Shown here: positions 48,700-58,540 of the stretch, one piece after another
Position numbering within the stretch: the stretch's first letter is position 1
Layout: each line of letters starts with the position of its first letter
From: Berberis thunbergii
Lineage: Eukaryota; Streptophyta; Magnoliopsida; Ranunculales; Berberidaceae
Assembly: GCA_003290165.1 (NCBI GenBank)
Contig: QNQO01000812.1
Coordinates: forward strand, 310,001 to 374,000
DNA: 64,000 bases
Direction: 5' to 3'
The notes under the pieces: generated by a model
Seen by the model: the letters and a program-made list of their open reading frames with translations, nothing else
Told to the model about the DNA's origin: nothing
The model's database searches: none
Program-made: the position numbers and the translations under genes

Positions 48700-51143
48700 A
48701 TGGATAGTGTAGAAGATAATGAATGTAAGTTGGTGAAAGAATATGTAGAAGATATGAGGAAACCCCATGCTGGATGGAATTCGTCAACCTTGATGAGTTT
48801 CAACGTTATTATCATGATTATGGTAATAAAAAGGGATTTCCAGTAAAAATAATGACTACTGAAAGAGATGGTGATGGAAAACCTATATTCATTCAGTTTT
48901 CATGTGGTCGGGCTGGGAAGCAACAAGGTCATGGAAAAAATGTATTCGGATTGCATGGGTTGACCAAATGTGGTTGTAAGGCTAAGATTAGAGGTCGTAT
49001 ACGGATTGATGGAACAATTTTAGTGAAAAGAGTTACCCTTGCTCACAATCATGATTTAAGCCCTGGTAAATCAAAATTTTATCTAAAGAATAGATCTATG
49101 AGCTCGTATATCAAGAAGAAACTGGATTTTAATGATAGGGCAGATATTAGACCAACTAAGAGTTATTCGGCATGTGTGGTTGAAGGTGGTGGGCATGATA
49201 ATTTGCCATTTTCACAAAAAGATTGTTACAATTATTTGGGTAAAATGAGGAAGTTGAGACTTGGTGAAGGGGATGCGATGACATTTCATAACTACTTCCA
49301 AAAAATGCAAGCTAATAATGCTGATTTCTTTTATATGATGGATTTTGATGATGAAGGTAGGTTGAGAAATGTTTTTTGGGCTGACGCATGGAGTAGGACA
49401 ACTTACAAGGAGTTTGGGGATGTTGTTGACACTACATACTTGACAAATAAGTATGAGATGTCATTTGCTCCTTTTGTTGGGGTGAATTATCACGGTCAGT
49501 CAAATTTTTTGGCATGTGGATTGACATGTGGTGAAACGGTTGAAGAATTTGTGTGGTTTTTTCAAACTTGGCTCGTGTGTATGAATGACAATGCTCAATC
49601 TGCTATAATCACTGATCAAGATAGGGCAATGAAAAGGGTCATTGAAATTGTATTTCCCAGCACACGACACAGAGGGTGCTTGTGGCATATCATGAAAAAG
49701 TTGCCCGAAAAGCTATCCGATTGCAATGAATATGAGGCGATCAAACTTGGAATGCAAAGAGCAGTTTATGATTCCATGTCTCATGATGAGTTTGAAGAAA
49801 ATTGACATGATTTTATAGATAAATATAATCTGCATGAAAATGACTGGTTAAGTGGATTATACTATGAAAGGATGCGTTGAGTGCCAACATTTTAAAGAAA
49901 TACTTTTTGGGCGGGGATGTCTTCAACTCAAAGAAGTGAAAGCATGAATGATTTTTTTTATGGTTATGTGAATTCGAATACCACATTGAAGCAATTCGTA
50001 GAACAGTATGAGAATGCACTACGAAGTAAAGTCCAAAAGGAAGCTGAACTGGACTTTAAATCTTTTAGCCGAACGATTCCTTGCATTACTCCTTATGCAA
50101 TAGAGAAAAAAATTCAAGATGCGTATACTTTAAATAAATTTAGAGAGTTCCAAGAAGAGATAACAGGGAATCTATGTTGTAGAATTGTCGGTGAAGTTAT
50201 GGATGGGGGTGGCTGTGAGTTGCACACTATTAAACAAGACTTGGTGATAAATGATAGGCAACGATCAGTCCATTTTGTAGTCTCTTTAAATGTTGACGAC
50301 TTCGCGATCAAGTGTAATTGTCAATTGTTTTAGTTCAGGGGGATCTTATGCAGACATGTATTGAAAGTCTTGTTTGAAAGAGAGATTCATGTCATACCTG
50401 ATAACTATGTTCTTCGGAGGTGGAGGAAAAGGAAGGCTCATACGAAGGTGAAGATTGTTTATTCAGATTGGGGAATAAAGCCTGAAAATGTGCGATTTGA
50501 AAAGATGTGCAACGCCTTCTATGAAATGGCTAACTTGGTCGCTGAGGATGAAAATAAGACATGCCAAGTTTAAGAATGGATCACTTTGAAGATGGACCAA
50601 CTTAAAATTGTTGGTAGTGATAACCATGTTGATTCACAAAGGTATTTGGAAGTGGGCACCACTACTTCTAGTTCTGGCATCCACATTCGTAGTCCATTAG
50701 CGGTTCGTAGCAAATGACGACGGTCTAATTCAAGGATGAAATCCACCGTCGAAAAGATATGTAAAAGGATACAAAGGAAAAAAAAAAAGAATGACACACA
50801 AAAGAATCAGGCTATTGACACAAATCTGGTATGTTTTGCAATGTGTTTTATGAAAGTATATTTTCTTAAGTCAAGAAAAGTGATTTATTTACAAATGTCA
50901 TTTGTAGGGTTTAGAGTGTATGCCTTATGTTATGCCTCGTGAAAGCAATGTGATGCCTCACGATTTACAACCTAGAAGAATTGGTCAATTCTACTCGATC
51001 CTCTCACAGGTGAATATTTTGTAGTTTGTATGTTTATCTTTGTAGGGTTTGTTTGTTTGTTTGTTATTAATCTTGTTTATTATTTATTTTTGCAGCCGCC
51101 AGGTTCAAGCAACGAGATGAAGTATACAAATTATACGTTATGA
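48700..51143 (+). pseudogene. FAR1/FHY3-family MULE transposase, inactivated
   Basis: Family members cut and insert Mutator-type elements; the host regulators FHY3 and FAR1 derive from them. The leader intron's acceptor (ATTTCAG) lies just before the ATG at 48,700. The FAR1 DNA-binding domain (cysteine/histidine, about 48,770-49,090: KCGCKAKIRGRI, then LAHNHDLSPG) is followed by the MULE catalytic region (FWADAWSR, VVDTTYLTNKYEM, AIITDQDRAM, RHRGCLWHIMKKL). A SWIM zinc finger (KCNCQLF, stop, FRGILCRHVLKVL) follows near 50,310-50,380. Damage seen: a frame slip near 48,770 (GCTGGATGGAATTC), in-frame stops at 49,803, 49,878, 49,893, 50,331, 50,571 and 50,715, and paired compensating one-base slips near 49,893-49,905. 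The C-terminal exons appear to be spliced (acceptors near 50,906 and 51,095). The element cannot make its own transposase. Confidence 0.9.
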
Positions 51144-51431
51144 TCAGGTTGGTTAATCTTGTTTATCTTTCCCATATTGCTTATAAGGGGTAATGAGAAA
51201 TTTTGCAGAAAGTATGGTTTATCTTGTTTATCTTTCCCAGATCACCATAACTATCATGTAAGAAAGTGACTGGTGTCATTTGTGCATTTTTCTTTGGCAC
51301 ATGTTCTACTGATGTACTCACCTATATTCTGGGAAACTAATCAAACAGATATAATATTCCATACTATTTGTTCAGCTGACATTTTTACAAACAAATCTGC
51401 TTCAGTATAATATTCCATACTATTTCCCGAA

Positions 51432-51839
51432 GTTCTTAATCTGCAAGATTCTGTCACACGGGCTGATGCAACTGAAAATCAGCAGAATAATGCTGCTGAG
51501 ATTATTCAAAATGAGGACAGCAGCATGAAAGAAAGCATAATAGGCGAGGAAGATTTGAAACAAGGGGAAGCTGATGGCAAATCAGGGGTACCTTCTACTT
51601 AGTTACATGATGTTGCAGGTAGGAAACAAGAAACTAGTGACCAAGTTGCAAGCGAGCAGCATCAGGCTGTTTATATCAATGATGACGATTTTGAACATGG
51701 GTGCATTTTTGTGGAGTACCTAAGAACTGAAGCATCATGCATGGCAGCACACTGCATACATGGACGGCTCTATGGGGATTGCATTGTCTCGGTCAATTAT
51801 GTTCCTCATGATCTGTACTTGTTAAGGTTTCCAAAATGA
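51432..51839 (+). pseudogene. Captured fragment: C-terminus of a U2AF-like UHM/RRM protein
   Basis: A frame of 136 codons with a single stop (TAG at 51,600) ends at TGA 51,837. The first half is acidic and polar (NQQNNAAEIIQNEDSSMKE). The second half, GCIFVEYLRTEASCMAAHC then IHGRLYGDCIVSVNYVPHDL, ending RFPK, has the pattern of the last strand-helix-strand of a U2AF-homology motif. In plants this module ends large-subunit U2AF-like splicing factors. It is unrelated to Mutator proteins and lies between the element's two genes. The exact parent gene is uncertain. Confidence 0.6.
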
Positions 51840-52048
51840 AGATTTATGAGTACCATGTTTACATGGATTGCACACATCTGCTGGAAGTTTTTACTTGTGC
51901 TTTAGTTTTTCTTGGTTTTTTGTTCAGTCCCTTTGTCATCTATTATTGCACACCTCTGCTGGAACTTGTGAAAAAAACAGATGTAAAATGAAGCTTTATC
52001 AACTGGACAGCATACGCTGTTATCAAATTGCTACAAAAGGAATTTGCC

Positions 52049-52470
52049 ATTGCTTTACCTGTTATCAGATTGGATTTCAAATTGCTCAAAATCCGTTATG
52101 CTCTTCCACTGTTACCAAACACTAGTCACCTTTGACAGTAATATACCTCTTGATGCGTTTTACATCGATGTTAGTCATGCTTTGTCCAAATGAACCAGCT
52201 TCAATTCCAATATCATCATCGTCAGACTGCTCCCTGGAAGAACCACTGGTTGCTCCCCTTGTCGGGTTCTCCCCATTTTTGAGTTCAAGCCTAGAGGTTG
52301 GACTTCCAGCTGACCCATTTGCTGTGCTTACAAATGTTACACTACTAGATGCAGGACCTACATTCAAGTAAAACTCCCCTAGAAATTGAAGCTTAAAACA
52401 TGCAGTACTACTGGATTGTATCGAGTTAGATCTGCTACATTGCTTTACCTGTTATCAGATTGGATTTCAA
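52049..52470. repeat. Direct repeat flanking the captured bZIP exon
   Basis: ATTGCTTTACCTGTTATCAG followed by ATTGGATTTCAA occurs at about 52,050-52,081 and again at about 52,439-52,470, on either side of the captured bZIP exon. Confidence 0.8.
52147..52357 (-). pseudogene. Captured exon of a group-C bZIP transcription factor (CPRF2-like)
   Basis: The minus strand reads GPASSSVTFVSTANGSAGSP, then RGATSGSSREQSDDDDIGIE, ending DVKRIKR. The motif ATSGSSREQSDDD followed by acidic residues and D-KRI-R immediately precedes the basic region in group-C bZIP factors. The exon is bounded by an acceptor TGTAG (52,359-52,358) and a donor AG|GTATAT (52,146-52,145), exactly where the parent gene has an intron before its VSNRESARRSR-type basic region. 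The basic region and zipper are absent. The retained splice sites show it was copied from genomic DNA, not from mRNA. Confidence 0.82.
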
Positions 52471-52754
52471 TCTAAGTTGCGCCACTACATCCTGGATTAT
52501 ATAGCAAGGTTATCGACTTGCATGACAAGGCCCAATCACAGTGGGAAACGCGAGACACCTGCGCCACTACATCCGAACAGAAACGTAAAAGAGGCTATAC
52601 AAAATAAAATGCTCTGCGATTCCGTTTTCTAGAGTTGATGAAGATGTACAAAATATGAAAACAAATCACAAAAATAACAGAGGCTGAATTTACCAATCAT
52701 TTGTAGTTATGAATCTGGTATCATTACATCAGAGCTAAAACATATTACATTAGA

Positions 52755-53135
52755 TCATTCGGCCAAGAACTTAAAAATAAATAGTACAAGTAAGATAATA
52801 ATTATTGTTATCAAAGTGATGATTAAGTCCCTCGTAACAGCCCAATGATCGTTGTTCCCTTGGGTGTCATTTCTTTGATAATTGGATGGACCGGCTTCAT
52901 CGTAAAAAACATGATCGTTATCCTTGACATCTTCGTTGTTGTTGAATTCCTCTAAATCTTGTATCGCCGCTTCTGAGCGAACCCACAACGCATACGCTTC
53001 TTCAGTTTCAGTGACTCGCCTAAACCCCTTATAACAAGCACCCCTATACTCTGATACCGCAGATAAACATGCTTGCCAGCTCAGGTATAGTCCAGGTTGA
53101 CGACCTCGATGCACAATGTACGCTATGAATGTCAT
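52755..53135 (-). CDS. RNase H1 N-terminal (hybrid-binding) domain protein with C-terminal membrane helix
   Basis: An uninterrupted frame of 126 residues starts at the ATG at 53,135, two bases after a good acceptor (TTTAAATGCAG). Residues about 5-45 form the RNase H1 N-terminal/viroplasmin-type domain: AYIVHRGRQPGLYLSWQACL then SAVSEYRGACYKGF. Proteins with this fold bind RNA-DNA hybrids or dsRNA. No catalytic RNase H domain follows. An acidic linker (about 60-100) leads to a C-terminal hydrophobic helix (DLIITLITIIIILLVLFIF) ending KFLAE, a likely tail anchor. It is transcribed from the right arm, whose leader donor is at 53,852, convergent with the transposase. The position equals that of mudrB in maize MuDR, but no similarity to MURB is apparent. 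Unlike the transposase, the frame is intact. Confidence 0.75.
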   Translation of the reverse strand: MTFIAYIVHRGRQPGLYLSWQACLSAVSEYRGACYKGFRRVTETEEAYALWVRSEAAIQDLEEFNNNEDVKDNDHVFYDEAGPSNYQRNDTQGNNDHWAVTRDLIITLITIIIILLVLFIFKFLAE

Positions 53136-53619
53136 TGCTGCATTTAAAAATAAAATTAGAAAAGCAATGCAATGCAACAAATAAGGAATATTTTTTTTGA
53201 AAATTCATGAACATATTCACGCATAAACGGGAATACAGAAACGAGAAACAAATTTTTACAATCAAAACAAATGATAAGACATTCAAAATTGCTACAAAAG
53301 GAAAATGTTTATCATGTTTTCTACTATTAATATTCATGTTAATCTCAGCTACCAGATACTTTTTTAGTTTGATATTGTGAACCTACATTTGTCATTCACC
53401 CAATGTTTCCACACAATATCACACACTTTGGCTTTCAATTCAGATTTCTTCACTAATGAAAAATAGAGAGTACACAATAATGTTACCCCTCTGATGAACC
53501 CGTTACTAGGTCTTCCTCATGATTTGTTCATTAACCCATTTTGAGTTCGAGTGAACACGGCGTCCTTGAGTGCCACATTTTGCACTCCATCTTCTTCAAA
53601 ATGTTTTCCAAGACTCCCA

Positions 53620-54184
53620 ATACTGTCACATAACGTATGACGACAACAACCCAATAAAAACCTAATTCTTCAAAATCAATCACCAAAGTGTACTTCCAAC
53701 TCATATAAGAACTTGCTAACCTGAAAGACCCTAGATCTTTAGCCCTAGCTCTAGTAGAAACCCTAGATCTAGAAATCCCCAACAAGAAATTACCCACAAA
53801 GAGGGAGAGAATGAGAGGGAAAATACAGTTAGACAAAGGTAGCAGCTTTACCTTTTGGGAGAGAGTGGCGATTCGTCTCCCACTTCTCTTCTCTGTCGAG
53901 CTTCGTTGGGGGAGATGGAGGGGCTTCTCTGTCGAGCTTCGTTTGGGGAGAAGGAGGGCTTCGGCGTTACTCTGGCTTCGTTTGGGGAGAGGGAGGGAGT
54001 GATTTCTTCTCTTCTCTGTCTCTGTCTTTGTATGGGCGAGATAGAAATGGGGAGAGGGAGAGGTTCCCTCTCCAAATTTCGATTCCCTCCATTTTATTTT
54101 ATTTTCAAAATGATGCTCGTGCACGTGCACAGGAGCCTCCCTCACCCATTTCCTCGTTGTTTTCCTCGACAGTTAGACACACTG
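53620..54184 (-). repeat. Right terminal inverted repeat of the MULE
   Basis: Inverted partner of the left arm, shorter by internal deletions. It shares the terminus, the SPNEARQR reading, the leader donor at 53,852 and the SWKYTLVIDFEELGFY reading. The long minus-strand open frame at 53,531-54,145 simply traverses this arm. Confidence 0.85.
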
Positions 54185-54193
54185 TAATTACTT

Positions 54194-54789
54194 ACCAAAC
54201 AAATATAACTCAATCAGGATCTAAAGAAAAGGATACGTCGTGATAAGAAACATCTAATCAATCAGGATTTGTGCATTTAGATGTCAAAATGTATTCTATT
54301 ATCCTATTGTAGATAAAAATGTGTATATGGGTATTGCAATCCTAGCTAAAGCTAAATGTAATAATGTAATCTCGATTCTAATTTAGATAAAGACCCCATT
54401 AATTTAGAAACAATATTCATATAGTTGTACACACAATTTAAAATGAAAAATCGTTTCATTATCCGCCCCCTCTGACTTTGTTTTATTTTTTATCTAAATT
54501 GAAAAAAATTAAAATTAAAGATTTACTCGCAACACATATTTTCTTCAAAATAAATAATAAAAAGATATTCAAAAATCAACACTTATGAAATCCCACCTAA
54601 AATGTTCTCTCTTTTGGTCCTTGTTGAAGAAATTATCATTGATGATTATTTATTAGCCACAGTAAAGAAAAATTCAAAGAAATTTTGTCGTCAATTCATC
54701 TCGACTATGGTTTCAAAGAACTTTTGTCATGCATAAGGTAGAAGTCATACTTAAACAAGCATGAACATCTAAAATTCATGGTTATGTCG
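54194..54789. other. Spacer between MULE and solo LTR
   Basis: AT-rich, no gene recognised. Confidence 0.4.
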
Positions 54790-56553
54790 TGTAATACCCT
54801 CTCAATTCACTTACCAATATACTTTTATTATCTTATAAATAAATAATATTTATTTATTGGTAATATTTATTAATTGGTAATAGTTACAAATAGTTATATA
54901 TTTAATGATTTTAATTTAGGACCTAGGTTAGTAGGTTTAGGTTGTTGGTGGGTAAGAAATGAGTGATAGTTGTGTTTAGCCAAATAAACCCTAATTAAAC
55001 ACTCATTTAAACCATAGCCTCATTTTTCTATCTGGATACACACATAAGAAAAGGAAAAACTTACGTAGAAAAAAGTGGGAGGCGATAAAGGAAGAACTTT
55101 GGAATCTTTGCAAAAACGGTGAGTAAAAATTCTAATGTTCATTTTTATATATTGTTTGTTGAGTTAGTATAAAATCTACTTGTCAAATAAATATTGCCAT
55201 CATACTATCTTTCATTACGTCATGGATAACACCCCTTTAATGAAATATTGTCATCGCCACTTTAATGAAATCTATTTTTACTGTTGATGGGGGAACATCT
55301 TGAATGAAAATTGATTTACTATTGATAGAGACATGAAAATGGATTTACTGTTGATGGACATCTTTCATGCAATCCGTGATTTACTGTTGATAGAGACATG
55401 AAAACGGATTTACTGTTGATGGACATCTTTTATGCAATCCGTGATTTACTGTTGATATGGGGATATCTTGAATGATAATTGACTTACCGTTGATAGAGAC
55501 ATGAAAACTGTTTTAATTTTTTTTATATTTTCTTTTTTTGCTATTAATGGGATGGGAAATTTTCGAAGAAAAATTTGATTAATGGTGGATGGGGACATCT
55601 TTACTTAATGAATAAATAAAAAATGATTTAGAAAAGTGTTTTGTTTTTTTTGTTGATGGGATGGAGACATTTTTAATGATACTGTAGTATTTAGAAAATA
55701 TTTAGAAAATATTTTTAATGACATGTGAGTTCGATAGTACGTGTAGTATTTAGAAAATATTTGGCAGGTATCGAACTTCGGGTGAGATGACATGACACTC
55801 GATGTGATACTCCACTTGAGTCATGTACACTCCGAGTGGCTTCGATGGCAAACGAGACACACTTGAATGAGGTGTGTTCGGCACAGAAAGAGAGTGCGAT
55901 TGTGAAAAATAAGCTAAGAATTAGGAAAATAAATAAAATCATTGAATTGATCATAAAATGAAATTGTGTATGAATTATTTTAGCATGTACTAAGTTAGAC
56001 TTGAGGGAAAAAACTAACAGCTCATTCGAATCTTGAATGAGAACTACCTGTATTTCTTAAGGTGAAATGCGTTTTTTTATATTTAATTGTCTCGATTTGT
56101 AAATTTGCTCACACCAGTATTAATATACTAACTCAAATTTTGTATTGTTTTGCAAATTTTAGTGCGTTCTTAATGAGCGTAACCCCATAGACTTATCAAG
56201 GTTAATTGGAGCGCAAGGGTGGTATTAGCTGTGTGGCGATAGCTGAGGATTCGACACGTTTTTGTTAGATATTTATTATTATTATTATTATTCCTAAGTA
56301 ATCAGATGTAGGGTTTAGTTATAAATGCTCAGTTTTAATCAGAGATTTATTTGGGGATTGATTAATGTGATTTTCATTTATTTATGTTGTGGCTTGTGTT
56401 TATAATTGTGGATCTCACTTGTAGAGGAAGAATATTGAAGAATGTTAGTAATTTGTTTTCTGCCTTATAACTGTACCATTTAATTTGCAATCACCGTGCA
56501 TTGATTTTTGAACAATCTATTAATCTATGTTGTTCAAAAATCAGGGCGTGACA
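54790..56553 (+). mobile_element. Solo LTR of a gypsy-type retrotransposon (1,764 bp)
   Basis: Begins TGTAATACCCTC and ends GGGCGTGACA, with TG...CA ends, between TGTCG (54,785-54,789) and TGCCG (56,554-56,558), a 5-bp duplication with one mismatch. It shares ordered blocks with the LTR at 5,688-8,773, so it is the same family. It contains tandem units of about 60 bp at 55,295-55,520 built on GATTTACTGTTGAT and ATGGACATCTTT. No internal region remains, consistent with unequal recombination between two LTRs. Confidence 0.85.
55295..55520 (+). repeat. Tandem repeat within the solo LTR
   Basis: Imperfect units containing GATAGAGACATGAAAA, GGATTTACTGTTGATGG and ACATCTTTYATGCAATCCGT, about three to four copies. 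Confidence 0.75.
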
Positions 56554-56558
56554 TGCCG

Positions 56559-58540
56559 CTAAGCAAGTCCACCCTCTCCCACAGCCACCGCCATTGCTAT
56601 CGTGCCTCATCCTCCTCCACCGCCCCCTCGCTCATTGTCCCCTAATCTCACAAGAGATGAAATGGGTTCTTGCCAAAATCTGGTGAGACGAGGAGAAGCA
56701 AAGACAGCAGCAAGGAAAGGTCATTGGAGGAGGAGGGCAAAGAGTGGAAGTGATAGTGTCAAAATACAACAACCATTCTTTATAGGCCACCAAATAAGAT
56801 TACCCAAAAAATAATCTCGAGATATGAGTCAAATTCATTCATTTGCCAATTAGTAACTGTGTAAAAATGAAATTGATTTTCATGGAGATGAAATTTAAAC
56901 ACACCCACTCACTCATTTTAAAATTGTTGGATCTTGTTCGTTTCGTGTGGAGGAGAAAAGTGTATAATGAAAGATCAAAAGAAACATTAATTATCTACTC
57001 AGTGTCCACGAGTGATGCATTTGCAGGAATGTTCCCAACAAACGGTGTCACAAAGTAAGATCATGTCATCTACTAATCGTAACGTAAGCTTCATGAGCTA
57101 AACCAAGACTACTTTGCTCCCACGCAAAAGGGTAAATAGAGTTTATAGTAAGAAGTTTGGTCGTTTAGTGCACTTTTAGAGTAGGTGAGATTTTACAGTG
57201 AAGCTCACCAAGACATTTTTTCGTACAAAATTTGTTCATTGTTTTGATTTTTCATCTAGCTTATTATAAAAACAACATTTTGAAAAACCAATGAGGTCCA
57301 ATGTCACAGAAAGAGATTTGGAGAAGAGCCACCCAATGCCCTTTTCTCAGGCAAACCATATTTTAGAAACGAAGTGCCAACTCTACCCTTTTCTCTGTAA
57401 ATTTGGAAAAGATAAAAAGGGATAGAGTTGACAGTCACATGCTGAACACCCTCCCCAAGCACTAAACAGGCAGCCTAGAAAGGTTCCTACAGGTTTTGGT
57501 GCGTTAGTTGTTATCATTGTGGCGTTTTAGTTTGTTTATTGCTGCCGTTGTCACATTTTGCTTTACAAGTTCACAACTGTGACCAAGATAAGCAACAATA
57601 CCAAGACAGGGATGATCATAGCCTATAGCCCAGTAGACCCCAAAAGTACACCCTCAGGGTTAGGCACGGCCTGTGAATCAAGTTTGAGTTGGACATGGCC
57701 CAAAATCATAGTCTCCACCAAAATAACTACTTAGATGAGAGTCCTATAATACATCAGAGTACTGCAAATAAGAGACTGTAAACCCAGAAAATCCTCGAAG
57801 GACATTAGTCCAACAAAATTTCAAAACACAGACCTTTAATTAGGTTATATGTAGAGGACACTAGAGAGGATGCATAATCTTAGCTCTGAGGATTGGACGG
57901 GGGTAGACGCAAGAGGAAAGAATAAAAAGAAAAATATCATGTATGACTAAAAACATAACAAAATTCATTTGTTCTGCACAGTTTCTCACTCATTTGTTTT
58001 GGACAAAACTACTATCCACACATTTCAGCCAACTTGATTTTCCAAAGTAAACTTTGGTGAAGCCAATAAAAGTACTAACCAAACAAGGATTTATGAAAAT
58101 CAGATTTTTGGTCATTTGACACTGACAGGGCCCGCCTTTTTCTGCTTTATCAGATGTGACCAACCATTCCCTTCAGGAGGATGAAGACACTACAACTCAA
58201 CCGAACAGCCATCCCAAAACACAATTTTATGGTCACATTTTAATGCAAATCGAAGCTCAAAGGATGAGAAATGTGCCTTGCAATAAGCGATCAACAAAAA
58301 CAATTGATCCAAAAGGAAGAGTTTCCTTACCAACCGGTGTCTCAATATGGAAGTTATCAACATTTGATGGTGTACCCAAAGCTTCCTGCAACTCAAACTA
58401 CCAGCAGCCCAGTGAGACCCGAAGTCATCTCATCCTTCTGAACGAAGTTTGTTGTGTCATGCACATGGCCACACCTACTCCTTTATGCATATAGTTGCCA
58501 CATGGCAACTTCCCAAAGACGGTTCCATGTCTGAAGGAAC
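56559..58540. other. Spacer and probable 3' UTR of the NOT4 gene
   Basis: No coding exon recognised. A proline-rich open frame at 56,602-56,814 lacks a domain. The part adjacent to 58,541 (roughly to 58,100) probably holds the NOT4 3' UTR on the minus strand; the 112-codon plus-strand frame at 58,156-58,494 is antisense to it. Confidence 0.4.

Larger units (their letters stand above)
46634..54184. mobile_element. Complete FAR1-type Mutator-like element (MULE), 7,551 bp
   Basis: Flanked by a perfect 9-bp target duplication TAATTACTT (46,625-46,633 and 54,185-54,193), diagnostic of Mutator transposition. The termini are CAGTTTGTCTAACTGTCGAGG at the left and, reversed, CAGTGTGTCTAACTGTCGAG at the right, with one mismatch in 21. 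The inverted similarity continues inward for several hundred bases, roughly 46,634-47,350 against 54,184-53,620. Both arms contain the same 5' exon ending in CCCAAAAG|GTAAAG, at 46,968 on the plus strand and 53,852 on the minus strand. Inside are a broken FAR1-family transposase (+), a small RNase H1 N-terminal-domain gene (-) and two fragments that look like captured host exons. The layout is convergent transcription from both ends. Confidence 0.95.

Noticed and set aside
53531..54145. 204-codon minus-strand open frame at the right end of the MULE
   Set aside because: It runs through the inverted-repeat arm and its leader donor; the other arm contains the same low-complexity reading in a different, broken frame. 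It is not a separate gene.
58156..58494. 112-codon plus-strand open frame
   Set aside because: Lies antisense to the probable NOT4 3' UTR, has no recognisable domain.
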